A DNA stretch of 64,000 nucleotides from Variovorax ginsengisoli. GTDB taxonomy: Bacteria > Pseudomonadota > Gammaproteobacteria > Burkholderiales > Burkholderiaceae_C. Where the stretch lies: contig NZ_JAUJZH010000030.1 in assembly GCF_030486595.1 (NCBI RefSeq), positions 31,068 to 95,067 on the forward strand, given 5' to 3'. A program made the translations under genes and the position numbers. Position 1 is the first letter of the stretch. Each line of letters opens with the position of its first letter. The notes below the pieces were generated by a model. The model ran no database searches, was not told the origin of the DNA, and saw only the letters and a list, made by a program, of their open reading frames with translations. Of this stretch, positions 43,610 to 52,118 are shown piece after piece.

Positions 43610-44617
43610 TCAATCTGCCCGGATACCGGCCTTCGCAATGACGGCCGCCCAGTACTTGGTCTCCCTACGGATGCGCTGCGCCAATGCCTGCGGCGATTCG
43701 TAGTGCAATTCGAAGCCGGCGTCTTCCGCTGTACGACGGGTCTCTTCGTTCGCAAAAGCTTGCTGCAATTGCTGCGACAAGCGGACGATGACTTCCGGTG
43801 GCGTGCCGGTGGGTGCGCACAGGGCGACCCACGTGTCGAGCTCGAAGTCCGGCACACCCGCCTCGGCGGCGGTCGGCACATCCGGAAGCGGCGCATAGCG
43901 CGTTTTCGACGCGACCGCCAGCGCGCGCAGCCTGCCTTGCTTGATGTAGCCCTGCACGGCGGCCGGCGTCGCGAAAATCACCTGCACTTGATTCGACAGG
44001 ACGTCGATCATCGCGGGGGATGTACCGCGATAGGGAACATGCAGCATGTCCGTGCCGGTCTCCTGCTTGAAACGTTCAGTGCCGATGTGGGAGATCGTGC
44101 CGTTGCCCTGCGAAGCATAGGCGAGTTTGCCCGGGTTTGCTTTGAGGTACGCGATGAGCTCCTTCAGCGATTTGACCGGGACTTCGGCATTCACCAAAAT
44201 GAGATTCGGCGACGTGCCGATCATCGAGATAGGGACGAGATCCTTCTGTGCCCACGGCAACCTGGGCGTCAGCGTTGGGTTGATGAGATGGAAACCCGAG
44301 TTAGAGGCCAGCAGCGTGTAACCATCGGGCGCAGCGTGTGCCACTTGGCCGTATGCGATGTTGCCGCTGCCACCGCCTTTGTTGTCGATGACAACCGCCT
44401 GCCCGAGACGTCTCGCAAGGATGTCGCCCGAGAAGCGCGCAGTCGAATCCAGAATGCCGCCGGGTGGCGAGGGCACAACGATCGTAATGGGCTTGCTGGG
44501 GTAGCTCTGCGCGAAGACGCGCGGTGTGGCCAGCGAGGCAACTGTCAGGAGGGATGCCTCTAATGCTTGTCGGCGATTTGGATCGTATCCGATGGAATGG
44601 GGGTATTGTCTCGACAT
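43610..44617 (-). CDS. TctC/Bug family periplasmic solute-binding protein
   Basis: A 335-residue secreted Bug-type receptor. A twin-arginine-like N-terminus (YDPNRRQALEASLLTVASLA) precedes the mature fold, with ITIVVPSPPGGILDSTARFS, AVVIDNKGGGSGNIAYGQVA and LPDVPTAAEAGVPDFELDT. It is complete, and the broken IS481 element ends 38 bases beyond its 3' end, so the insertion or deletion stopped just short of it. It is followed upstream on the same strand by the cupin gene. Its ligand is a carboxylate of unknown identity. Confidence 0.92.
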   Translation of the reverse strand: MSRQYPHSIGYDPNRRQALEASLLTVASLATPRVFAQSYPSKPITIVVPSPPGGILDSTARFSGDILARRLGQAVVIDNKGGGSGNIAYGQVAHAAPDGYTLLASNSGFHLINPTLTPRLPWAQKDLVPISMIGTSPNLILVNAEVPVKSLKELIAYLKANPGKLAYASQGNGTISHIGTERFKQETGTDMLHVPYRGTSPAMIDVLSNQVQVIFATPAAVQGYIKQGRLRALAVASKTRYAPLPDVPTAAEAGVPDFELDTWVALCAPTGTPPEVIVRLSQQLQQAFANEETRRTAEDAGFELHYESPQALAQRIRRETKYWAAVIAKAGIRAD

Positions 44618-44640
44618 TTTGGTCCTTCACGTTCGGTCGC

Positions 44641-45144
44641 TCAGTCCCTGCCGAACCATTGACCGGAGAGAGAGAGCGGAACCTGCCGGTTGGCCTTGGA
44701 ATTGCCCGGGAAGTGGTGGCCCTCCATGTCGACCCGCGCATAGACGTCGTCGTCGCTGCGCGTCTTGCTGCCGACGCGGATCATCACGAGTGGGTCCGAG
44801 CCGGTTGACTGGAAGCGATAGAACACGCCATGCGGCAGCATGACGCCGCCGTGTTTCCGCAACGACTTGGTCTCATTCTTGGGCCCATAGAAAGTAGCCT
44901 CGCCTTGCAGGACGATGAAGGCATGGTCTTCATTCGGATGCGCATGCAACTCGTTCTCGCCGCCTGACGCGTAGCTCTTTACGAGTACCGTCATGTTTTC
45001 GGAGGCTGCGACCGGCGTGTCCGTCCGACCTTCGGTCGGCAGATGTGCTGCGAGGGTGAAGAATGAGGGAATGCCCGGGCGCACGAGCTGGTCGAGCGCA
45101 TCGAAAATGTCGGAGGCTTCATTCAGAGGCTGGTTGGTTTCCAT
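44641..45144 (-). CDS. Cupin domain protein
   Basis: A 167-residue single-cupin protein. The cupin motif 1 is in NELHAHPNEDHAFIVLQGEA (H, H and E ligands) and motif 2 is in GGVMLPHGVFYRFQSTGSDP. It probably binds a divalent metal. The ATG at 45144 is chosen because the fold begins close after it (METNQPLNEASDIFDALDQL). It lies upstream of the TctC gene on the same strand and is divergent from the citrate-synthase-like gene. The substrate is unknown. Confidence 0.85.
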   Translation of the reverse strand: METNQPLNEASDIFDALDQLVRPGIPSFFTLAAHLPTEGRTDTPVAASENMTVLVKSYASGGENELHAHPNEDHAFIVLQGEATFYGPKNETKSLRKHGGVMLPHGVFYRFQSTGSDPLVMIRVGSKTRSDDDVYARVDMEGHHFPGNSKANRQVPLSLSGQWFGRD

Positions 45145-45228
45145 GGCTTTCTTTAGTGGCTTGCAATGAAGGCGATCCTCGACCAAACCCCGGGCGGCGT
45201 ACATCTTGATCGCCAATCAACATGAGTC

Positions 45229-46599
45229 ATGACCACTGACGGATCAACTCCTCCGCACTTCTTTCCTTCATTGGGGATCGGCGCCACCGCGCCGGCGCCG
45301 CATGAGAAGTATCGACGCCGTTCGGCCGACGTCGAAACAGAGAGTGTGGTCTCGCACTCAGAACTGATGACATCGCTGGAGGCGATGGAGCAGCTCGGCG
45401 TCAAACGGCAGACGCTCTACGCTTACGTGAGCCGCGGCCTCATAAGGACCGCGCATGCGCCCGGAGCATCGGCAAACCTTTACTTTCGCGAGGACGTAGA
45501 AGCGGTCGGCCTGCGCGGTAGACTCAAAGGGGCGCTGCCAAGTCCGGCGGAGCGCGCCTTGAAGTGGGGCGGGTCGCCGGTACTTGAAAGCGCGATCACG
45601 CGGCTCACGTCGGATGGGCCGCAATACCGCGGTCTGTCGGTACTCGAACTGGCGACATCGCACTGTTCCTTTGAACGTTGCGCCGAACTGTTGTGGACGT
45701 CGAAGCTACCTGTAGATGAGCCGCGCTGGTCACTACCGCGAGCTTCCGCGGAGTTCAAGCAGCTCGCAACCGGCATCGCGGCGATAGCGCGGCGCAACAG
45801 ACCACTGCCGCTACTTGTTCTTGCGATCGAGAGCTACGGCGCATCGTTGGGCGATGGCTGGACGGAGCGCGAAGAAGCGCCGGCGCACGTCGCACAGCAA
45901 CTGATCGCGGTGCTGGCGGCCGCCTTCGGGCTCTTGCGCGCGAATCCTAGGTTCGAACTGCCGAACGCGCCAAGCCGCATCTCTGAACTGCTGCTTCGCA
46001 GTGCGGGCGCGCACCCGAGCGACGAGGCAGTGCAAGCGGTCGACGCCGCGCTGGTACTGTGTGCCGACCACGAGCTCGCGACCGCGACGTTCGTGACACG
46101 CATCAGCGCGTCGGTTGGCGCCAACCTGCTTTCATCGGTGACGGGAGCGCTGTCGTCCTTCGAGGGCTTGTTGGTGGCCGAGGCCAGTGAGAACCTGTTG
46201 CGTGGGGCGGGTGATGTGTCTCGCTACATCGAGACGCTGGCACACTGGCAGGCCGACGGCAAGACCTTGCCCGGCTACAGCCATCCGGCTTATCTCGTGG
46301 GTGATCCGCGCGGTCGATTTCTCATGGACATGGCGCGTAGCCTAGATGCCGCAGCAGGCCGCGCGAGCCGATTCGTCGACTGGATCAACCAGGCCAGCCG
46401 CGCATTGAGCATTGCGCCGAACGTCGGCCTTGGTTTATTGGCCATGTGCGACGCGCTGGCCTTGCCGAGCGGTACTGCCGGGGCATTGCTGGCCTTGTCA
46501 CGAACAGCCGGATGGATTGCGCACGCCTTCGAACAGCGGGAGAGCGGCTACATCATTCGCCCGCGCAGCCGCTTCGTGGAGGACGACGATTCAAGCTGA
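45229..46599 (+). CDS. HTH-citrate-synthase-like fusion with an altered active site
   Basis: A 456-residue protein. Residues about 44-95 form a MerR-like helix-turn-helix (SLEAMEQLGVKRQTLYAYVS), and residues about 115-445 are a citrate-synthase fold. The ADHELATATF region and GYSHPAYLVGDPRG (equivalent to GFGHRVYKNYDPR) are recognisable. The other histidine motif, usually GPLHGGAN, reads GLLVAEASEN, so one catalytic histidine is missing. Citrate synthases with N-terminal HTH domains are known in Proteobacteria, but this loss suggests a regulatory or altered catalytic role. It is divergent from the cupin gene and overlaps the LysR gene at its 3' end. Confidence 0.8.
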   Translation: MTTDGSTPPHFFPSLGIGATAPAPHEKYRRRSADVETESVVSHSELMTSLEAMEQLGVKRQTLYAYVSRGLIRTAHAPGASANLYFREDVEAVGLRGRLKGALPSPAERALKWGGSPVLESAITRLTSDGPQYRGLSVLELATSHCSFERCAELLWTSKLPVDEPRWSLPRASAEFKQLATGIAAIARRNRPLPLLVLAIESYGASLGDGWTEREEAPAHVAQQLIAVLAAAFGLLRANPRFELPNAPSRISELLLRSAGAHPSDEAVQAVDAALVLCADHELATATFVTRISASVGANLLSSVTGALSSFEGLLVAEASENLLRGAGDVSRYIETLAHWQADGKTLPGYSHPAYLVGDPRGRFLMDMARSLDAAAGRASRFVDWINQASRALSIAPNVGLGLLAMCDALALPSGTAGALLALSRTAGWIAHAFEQRESGYIIRPRSRFVEDDDSS

Positions 46600-47496
46600 T
46601 GCGTCGTCGGAGCCGATGACGCGCGCCAGGATCCATTCGCGAAATGCGGTGACTTGTGGCTTTTCCGGGCGGTCGGAAGGTGTGAGGAGGTAGTAGGTGA
46701 AGCGTCCGCGTTCGAGCCCACGATCGAACACCTTCACTAGTTCGCCGCTGCGAAGCTCGTCTTCAATCAAGAAGAGTTGTGCCATCGCTATGCCCTGTCC
46801 GCGGATCGCAGCCGCATAGGCCATCGACGAGATCTGAAAGGTCGCGCCGCCGAGTGGATCGATCCCGGTTTCGCCCACCGACCTCAGCCAGTCGCCCCAG
46901 TCATCAATGCGCGCCAGTGAATGCAGCAGCGTGTAGCGGCCCAAGTCCTCCGGTGCGTTGAGTGGCGCATCCGCACGCGGCAGCTTCGGACTCATCACCG
47001 GGCAGATCACATTGGGAACCAGCCAATAGCTGTTGGCGCCGCGCCAGGTGCCTTCGCCAAGGCGGATGGCGCAGTCGATCTCGTCGCGATCGAAGTCGAC
47101 TTCTTCCAGCGAGGAGGTCAGTGACACTTCGATCTCTGGGTAACGATCATGAAAGTCGGAGAGGCGGGGGATCAGCCATCGCGTCGAGAAGGTGCTGTAG
47201 GCGCGGATCTTGAGTTGCTGCCTCTGCGACCTGCGTCCCAGTCGCGACGTTGCTTCACGCACCTCCGTGAACAGACGCGAAATCGACTTGAAATAGTCGG
47301 CGCCCTCTGCCGTCAACGCGATCTGTTGATGGCCACGAACAAAAAGTGGCGTGTCGACGAATTCTTCGAGTTCCCGAATCTTCCGGCTGACGGCGCCCGG
47401 CGTGACACAAAGCTCGTCTGCAGCGAGTGTCACGCTCAAATGGCGGGCTGCCACCTCGAAGGCCCGAAGCGCGTTAAGCGGAGGTAGTCTTTCCAT
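46591..47496 (-). CDS. LysR regulator, GcvA-like
   Basis: A 301-residue LysR protein of the GcvA-like subgroup. The N-terminus MERLPPLNALRAFEVAARHL is typical of this subgroup, with an HTH (VTPGAVSRKIRELEEFVDTP) and an effector domain (IRAYSTFSTRWLIPRLSDFH and DIDCAIRLGEG-like DEIDCAIRLGEG). Its 3' end overlaps that of the citrate-synthase-like gene by nine bases, tail to tail. It may regulate the cupin/TctC or citrate-synthase-like genes. Confidence 0.92.
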   Translation of the reverse strand: MERLPPLNALRAFEVAARHLSVTLAADELCVTPGAVSRKIRELEEFVDTPLFVRGHQQIALTAEGADYFKSISRLFTEVREATSRLGRRSQRQQLKIRAYSTFSTRWLIPRLSDFHDRYPEIEVSLTSSLEEVDFDRDEIDCAIRLGEGTWRGANSYWLVPNVICPVMSPKLPRADAPLNAPEDLGRYTLLHSLARIDDWGDWLRSVGETGIDPLGGATFQISSMAYAAAIRGQGIAMAQLFLIEDELRSGELVKVFDRGLERGRFTYYLLTPSDRPEKPQVTAFREWILARVIGSDDASA

Positions 47497-47649
47497 CGGT
47501 CTGGTAGGGACGCTCGATTGCGCCTTGTTAATGTGTCAGACCTCAGCTTATACCGAGCGCGCCAGCCCGAGCAGATGGTATGACTCTGTCGCCTCCATTT
47601 GATGACCCCGGATATTAAAGGGGCCTGCATCTGATGAGGGCGTCGACTC

Positions 47650-48011
47650 TTTGTGGAGGCACTCGGCGCAACCTACGAACCGGTGCTGGACGGGCGCTGC
47701 AGTGTGGGCATTTTGCCGCCACTGCCGCAGGCGTTTTCTTCCCTCACAAGCGAACGGCTGGGCGACCTCCCCTTGGCGGCCGTGGCCGCTGCCAACCATC
47801 CAGGTGCGCACTTCACCGGCCGCACCCCATCTGGAGTCTTGGCCGGGCATGTGCAACTGGTTGTGATCGACCGCTACGCGCTGATGGCCGGAAGGATTTC
47901 GCCTTGTCTTCACCGTTGACCTAGCGGCTGGCCGACCTTTTGACCAAGCATACCTTCCAGAACCATGATGTCGGCTGGGGCGGAATGCCGCTGCTCATGG
48001 TGGAAAAGGCG
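47650..48011 (+). pseudogene. LysR effector-domain remnant
   Basis: The forward strand reads VEALGATYEPVLDGRCSVGI, LPPLPQAFSSLTSERLGDLP and VLAGHVQLVVIDRYALMAGR, then after a frameshift FALSSPLT, a stop, RLADLLTKHTFQNHDVGWGG and MPLLMVEK. This matches part of the intact LysR at 54825 (VEALGAAYQPVLDGRCSLGV, VGWGGMPWHMIEK). It is an old fragment of a paralogous regulator. The homology ends abruptly at 48011, where the next part of the gene is found inverted on the other strand. Confidence 0.75.
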
Positions 48012-48175
48012 TCAGTATGAAGCCCGTTCGCAGCATCTCATCCACATCGAGCTCCACCAGCGTACCGTCGGCCACATCCCCACCATCAGCGACTGGCCGG
48101 CGATGTAAATCGCTGTCGGCGGGGCAACCAACGGCTAGCCGCTAACCAGTTCGTTCGGATGGCCGTAGCGCCCCA
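48012..48175 (-). pseudogene. Inverted LysR piece joined to an SDR C-terminal remnant
   Basis: On the reverse strand 48079 to 48012 reads DVADGTLVELDVDEMLRTGF and ILT, which is the part of LysR that should follow the fragment on the other strand. From about 48175 to 48080 the reverse strand reads TPMGRYGHPNELVSG, a stop, then AIYIAGQSLMVG, the usual C-terminus of SDR enzymes. Two unrelated remnants are thus joined end to end with an inverted segment of about 68 bases. Confidence 0.6.
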
Positions 48176-48544
48176 TCGGCGTGTGCCAAAGATTCATCGG
48201 CAAATGCACCGGGGCGAACCTGCCTCCTTACTTGCGCGGAACCACGCGGCCGACCAAAGACCAAGGTCGGCGTCTCCAGTTGCGCATCCTCATAGACCAT
48301 GCCCAAGGTGTTCCACGACACTTCGATGCGTTCATGGCGGATTGCGGGAGATGCGGTGACCTCGAAGAGCCTCCCAAGCGCAGTCCCCTTTGTTGGCGAT
48401 CAGGAAAGCATCGGAACCATAGGGCTGCTTTCGAACAAAGTACCCCCCACTTCTTGCTTAGCTCGATGCGTTGCGCGCCAGCGGTGACGTTACCTCGGGT
48501 GTGATTGCCTTCTCGATTCGGTTTAGGTGAATCCTTGGGAAATC
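48176..48544. other. Degraded sequence without a recognised gene
   Basis: Open frames on both strands cross this stretch, but none shows a recognised domain. The reverse strand contains EVSWNTLGMVYEDAQLETPT, which is protein-like but unassigned. Given remnants on both sides, it is probably more decayed coding DNA. Confidence 0.35.
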
Positions 48545-48660
48545 CGATGTTGGCTGGCGGCTGCCAAACTTGCGTCGCGCAAACGTCCCGCCGGGCATTT
48601 GGGGAACCAAGAACGCAGCGGAGATAGTGAACATTTTCGCAAGCGCTACGCGCCATCGCA
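48545..48660 (+). pseudogene. HxlR C-terminal remnant
   Basis: The forward strand reads PGIWGTKNAAEIVNIFASAT, matching TWGTENAAEMASIFAKRDT in the intact HxlR regulator at 55859. Only the last 35-40 codons are recognisable and the frame is not linked to a start. With the LysR and SDR remnants nearby it suggests a decayed copy of a LysR/SDR/HxlR module. Confidence 0.6.
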
Positions 48661-48708
48661 GCGAAGTGCCCGCCTCGTGGCATGTGCGTCCCAGCTCACC
48701 AATCTGAC

Positions 48709-49287
48709 TCAGCGCCCTTGCTTCTCGGCACCACCGTTCGCCCGATTCGGCAGAATGGCGCTCGCGATGATGTGAGAAAGATGATCGGCCCGCGGCGCGA
48801 ATGAGGGCAGATCGACGAGCCAGCCAAGCGCCGACATCAGGCCGAACAAGTCGTCCCCATTCATGTCGGCGCGAGCCAGACCATTGGCCTGCGCACGGAC
48901 CAGAATTCGCGCGCTCGCTGAGTGCACCGCTGCGCATGAGGCGTAAAGCGCGGAGTCTGGATTCGAATGGGCGGCCGCCATCAGGGCGACAGCGCCTCGA
49001 TAGCTCTGAGCGAATGACACCCAAGCGCCAAGCCAGGCCACCAGCGCTTCATCGGGTGCCTGTGATTTCTCGAGTTCGTCTGCCTTTTGCGTCAGTGCGT
49101 CCAGGTCAGTGCACAGCAGCGCTTCAAACAAGGCCTCTCGCGTCGGGAAATGGCGCAGCAGTGTCGCCGAGCCTACGTCCGCTCGGCGCGCGATGTCCCG
49201 CATAGACACATCTGCACCGTGTTCGGCTACGACTTCCCGCGCTACCGCCAAGACATGGTCGTAATTTTTTCTTGCGTCGGCTCGCAT
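48709..49287 (-). CDS. TetR family transcriptional repressor
   Basis: A 192-residue TetR protein. The HTH is at about residues 10-55 (YDHVLAVAREVVAEHGADVS then MRDIARRADVGSATLLRHFP), and the helical ligand-binding domain runs to residue 185. The ATG at 49287 was chosen because an upstream ATG at 49344 would place the operator inside the coding region. The gene is divergent from the oxidoreductase operon, and a long palindrome overlapping the operon's promoter is its likely binding site. Confidence 0.9.
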   Translation of the reverse strand: MRADARKNYDHVLAVAREVVAEHGADVSMRDIARRADVGSATLLRHFPTREALFEALLCTDLDALTQKADELEKSQAPDEALVAWLGAWVSFAQSYRGAVALMAAAHSNPDSALYASCAAVHSASARILVRAQANGLARADMNGDDLFGLMSALGWLVDLPSFAPRADHLSHIIASAILPNRANGGAEKQGR

Positions 49288-49294
49288 AGGCTTC

Positions 49295-49337
49295 TTGACA
49301 AATGAATCACTGATCCACATAATTGGATCAGTGATTC
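49295..49337 (+). promoter_or_regulatory. Sigma-70-like promoter overlapped by a 13-bp inverted repeat (TetR operator)
   Basis: TTGACA (49295-49300) and CATAAT (49318-49323) are spaced by 17 bases, a near-consensus promoter for the forward operon. The perfect inverted repeat GAATCACTGATCC (49304-49316) and GGATCAGTGATTC (49325-49337) surrounds an eight-base centre and overlaps the spacer and the -10 element. A TetR dimer bound here would block the promoter. The operator assignment is inferred from position and symmetry. Confidence 0.75.
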
Positions 49338-49407
49338 GAATCATACCGCGCCTTTTGCTTCCGTGGGAACAGTGGTGCTGCCCAGCAACACGACAGGAGA
49401 AATCAAG

Positions 49408-50043
49408 TTGAACACGATCAGCATCATTGGCTCAGGCGGCATGGCCGCAGCGATCGGTGGCCTGGCCGCCAAGGCCGGATACGCCGTCGAGGTAATGAGC
49501 CGCGACGCCACGAAGGCTCAGGCTCTGGCCAGGCAGCTGGGCGCTGGCGCGACGGCAGAACCGTTCGGTGCAACGCCGGCCGGGGACCTCGTCATCATGG
49601 CAGTTCCCTACGCAATCGTTCTCGATGTGGTGAAGCAGTACGGTAAAAGGCTCGCGGGCAGGCTTCTCGTCGACATCACCAACCCCATCGATTCCACCTT
49701 CGAAGGATTCGTGACTCCTGACGGCAGCTTCGGCGCCCGGGAGATCGTGAGGATTGCCCCTGCCGATGCGGTTGTCGTCAAGGCTTTCAACACCCAGTTC
49801 TCCCACGTCCTGGCTGCCGGTCCGGTTGGCGGCCACCCGTTGGACGTGTTCCTCGCCGGAGACGATGCGCCAGCCAAGGCAAGCGTTTCGGCGTTCATTG
49901 AGCGCCTCGGACTGCGTCCGTTGGATGTCGGGCCGCTGCCCATGGCGCAGACGCTGGAGCACTTTGCTCTGCTCTCGCTGGGCCTGCTCGCCCACTCCGT
50001 CAAGCACAGCCGTTTCTCACTTGGCGTAAGTCTGCTCGGTTGA
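49408..50043 (+). CDS. F420-reductase-like NAD(P)-binding protein (copy 1)
   Basis: A 211-residue Rossmann protein starting with TTG at 49408, preceded by AGGAGA seven bases away. It reads NTISIIGSGGMAAAIGGLAA, with the dinucleotide motif GSGGMAAAIG, then GDLVIMAVPYAIVLDVVKQY and VVVKAFNTQFSHVLAAG. It belongs to the superfamily of NADPH-dependent F420 reductases. Most Betaproteobacteria lack F420, so the name describes the fold only. It is the first gene behind the TetR-controlled promoter and is very similar to the gene at 51061. Confidence 0.85.
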   Translation: MNTISIIGSGGMAAAIGGLAAKAGYAVEVMSRDATKAQALARQLGAGATAEPFGATPAGDLVIMAVPYAIVLDVVKQYGKRLAGRLLVDITNPIDSTFEGFVTPDGSFGAREIVRIAPADAVVVKAFNTQFSHVLAAGPVGGHPLDVFLAGDDAPAKASVSAFIERLGLRPLDVGPLPMAQTLEHFALLSLGLLAHSVKHSRFSLGVSLLG

Positions 50044-50087
50044 GCGGCACCAATTCACTTTATCTAGTCATCACAAGGAGCTACAGC

Positions 50088-51026
50088 ATGAAAGTTCTAG
50101 TCACTGGCGGCACCGGCCATATCGGTTCGTACATCATCCCCGAGCTCATCGCAGCGGGTCACGAGGTCACTGGCTTGGCCCGGTCAGACAAGTCCGCTGA
50201 AGCGGTGTTCGCGCTCGGCGCCAAGGTGCGTCGCGGAGATATTTCCGACCTCGATGGGCTCAAGGCGGCAGCGACGGAGTCCGATGGCGTCATTCACGTC
50301 GCACACAGGCAAGACTTGCTCCCGTCCGGCGGGATTGATGCGGTGGCCGCCGCGGAGCTTCAGGTCATGCTCGCATACGGCGACGCACTGGCAGGAACTG
50401 GGAAGCCGCTAATCGTGTCGGGGAGCCTTGGCTCGCCGGGGTGGGAACCCCTGGGACGGCCAGCAACCGAGGAAGACCCGGCGCTTCCGGCCGGCGACAA
50501 GTACAAGGGCACCCTGCGGGTTCGCAACGTCGTGGAGCGAACCGTGATCGGTCTCGCGGAGCGGGGCGTGCGGTCTTCGATCGTGCGTATTCCTCCCATC
50601 GCGCACAGTACGACCGATGTCGGCTTCCTCCCCTTGTTGATCGCGCTCGCGAAGGAGAAGGGCGCCAGCGGCTACCCCGGAGACGGCGCGAACGTATGGC
50701 CTGCCGTGCATGGCCGCGATCTCGCTTCGCTATTCCGCCTCGCGCTGGAGAAAGGCTCGGCTGGCAAGAATTGGCATGGGGTTGAAGGCGGAGGCATCCG
50801 GTTCCGCGAGATCGCCGAGGCCATCGGCCGCCGCCTGGGCGTGCCCGCCGTGAGCATTCCCGCGGACGTGCTGATGCTGCCGGGGTACTTTGGATTCCTC
50901 GCCAATCTGGTCACGCTGGATCTCCCGGCGTCGAATGACATCACGCGCCAGACCCTCGGCTGGGAGTCCGCACACCCCCGCCTCCTCGACAACCTTGACA
51001 ACGGCCATTACTTTCCTGCTCGATGA
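50088..51026 (+). CDS. NAD(P)-dependent epimerase/dehydratase family (extended SDR)
   Basis: A 312-residue extended SDR. The nucleotide motif TGGTGHIGSYI (about residues 6-16) and the SGSLGSPGWEPLGRPATEED segment are present. The catalytic Y-x3-K is replaced or shifted (KYKGTLRVRNVVERTV), so the enzyme may be an atypical NmrA/epimerase type. It has AAGGAG before the ATG at 50088. It lies between two F420-reductase-like genes in the TetR-controlled operon. The substrate is unknown. Confidence 0.87.
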   Translation: MKVLVTGGTGHIGSYIIPELIAAGHEVTGLARSDKSAEAVFALGAKVRRGDISDLDGLKAAATESDGVIHVAHRQDLLPSGGIDAVAAAELQVMLAYGDALAGTGKPLIVSGSLGSPGWEPLGRPATEEDPALPAGDKYKGTLRVRNVVERTVIGLAERGVRSSIVRIPPIAHSTTDVGFLPLLIALAKEKGASGYPGDGANVWPAVHGRDLASLFRLALEKGSAGKNWHGVEGGGIRFREIAEAIGRRLGVPAVSIPADVLMLPGYFGFLANLVTLDLPASNDITRQTLGWESAHPRLLDNLDNGHYFPAR

Positions 51027-51060
51027 GTCGGGCAACTCACCATCTCACAAGGCATTTGAC

Positions 51061-51681
51061 ATGAGCACTATCAGCATCATCGGATCAGGCGGCATGGCTG
51101 CGGCGATCGGCGGTCTCACAGCCAGATCGGGACACACCGTCGAGGTAGTCAGTCGCGACACGGCCAAGGCACGAAAGCTGGCCGGCGAGCTCGCAGCCGG
51201 TGCGACCACGGGGACGTATGGGTCGGTCCCGGCGGGCGACATCGTCATCCTCGCCGTGCCATACACCCATGCGACGGCGGTGGTGGCCGACTTCGGGGAC
51301 GCGCTTAACGGCAAGGTAATCATCGACATCAGCAATCCGGTATCCCCTGACCTCACCGGACTTGTCACTCCTTACGGCAGTTCTGGTGCGCAGGAGATCG
51401 GCAAGAGCGCTCCAGTCGGGGCACATGTCGTCAAGGCGTTCAACACACTCTTCGGACATGTGCTCGCGCAGGGTGGGCGCCTTGACGCGTTCATCGCAGC
51501 GGACGATGCGAAGGCCAAGGCGCGCGTCTCAACCTTCATCGAGAGTCTTGGGCTGCGTCCGCTCGATGTCGGCGGCTTGCACATGGCGCAGACGCTCGAA
51601 GCGCTTGGCTTGATGCTGATCGGCTTGGCAAAGAACGGCGCCGCGAGCTGGAATATCGCCTTGAACGTCGATATCCGCTAG
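51061..51681 (+). CDS. F420-reductase-like NAD(P)-binding protein (copy 2)
   Basis: A 206-residue paralogue of the gene at 49408. It begins STISIIGSGGMAAAIGGLTA, nearly identical in the nucleotide-binding motif, and continues VPAGDIVILAVPYTHATAVV and HVVKAFNTLFGHVLAQGG. It closes the TetR-controlled operon. The two copies bracket the epimerase gene, which suggests a tandem duplication around it. Confidence 0.88.
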   Translation: MSTISIIGSGGMAAAIGGLTARSGHTVEVVSRDTAKARKLAGELAAGATTGTYGSVPAGDIVILAVPYTHATAVVADFGDALNGKVIIDISNPVSPDLTGLVTPYGSSGAQEIGKSAPVGAHVVKAFNTLFGHVLAQGGRLDAFIAADDAKAKARVSTFIESLGLRPLDVGGLHMAQTLEALGLMLIGLAKNGAASWNIALNVDIR

Positions 51682-51949
51682 ATCACCAACTCCGTCTCTG
51701 TCGCGATAAAAGAAGCGGGCCTGCCCCCGCGGTCGATTTCTGGCTCTTTCTCCGAGTTGGAAAACCAACGAACGAGCCAAGAATCACTTCATGACTACCA
51801 GTCCCTCTGAGTAGCTCGCGAACTGCCATGCCGCGCAGCCGCTGAGCCTCGTGGGCGACTAGAGAAAGGGTGCGTTCGTTGCGTCCGCGGCCAGCCTTGC
51901 GCCTCTCCCGGTCCGTACACAAGCTTGTCGACTTAAGCAAAGATACAGT
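51682..51949. other. Intergenic region after the TetR operon
   Basis: No gene is seen. A GCGGG/CCCGC stem around 51715-51731 (GCGGGCCTGCCCCCGC) could be part of a terminator, but no T-tract follows it. Confidence 0.35.
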
Positions 51950-52105
51950 TTAGGCGGGACTTGTTCAGCCGGAGGGTCGTGCGCCACGATCAGGTGATGT
52001 CTCGCATCCACGGCCGTTTGGACGCTGTAACCCGCGATGCCCTTGCTCTTGCCTGACTGAAGCATCGAGCGCGTGGTGAAAAAGCCGTTGACAATGTGGA
52101 CGGGA
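51950..52105 (-). pseudogene. IS1182-type transposase remnant
   Basis: The reverse strand reads RSMLQSGKSKGIAGYSVQTA and VDARHHLIVAHDPPAEQV, matching the centre of IS1182-type transposases (S-x-G-x3-GYN-Q-AVD-x-HHLIVAHE). Only about 50 codons are left and no ends were found. It marks an old insertion between the two oxidoreductase modules. Confidence 0.65.
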
Positions 52106-52118
52106 CTGACGGCCGGAG

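Noticed and set aside
51715..51731. Possible terminator hairpin GCGGGCCTGCCCCCGC
   Set aside because: The stem is short and no T-tract follows.
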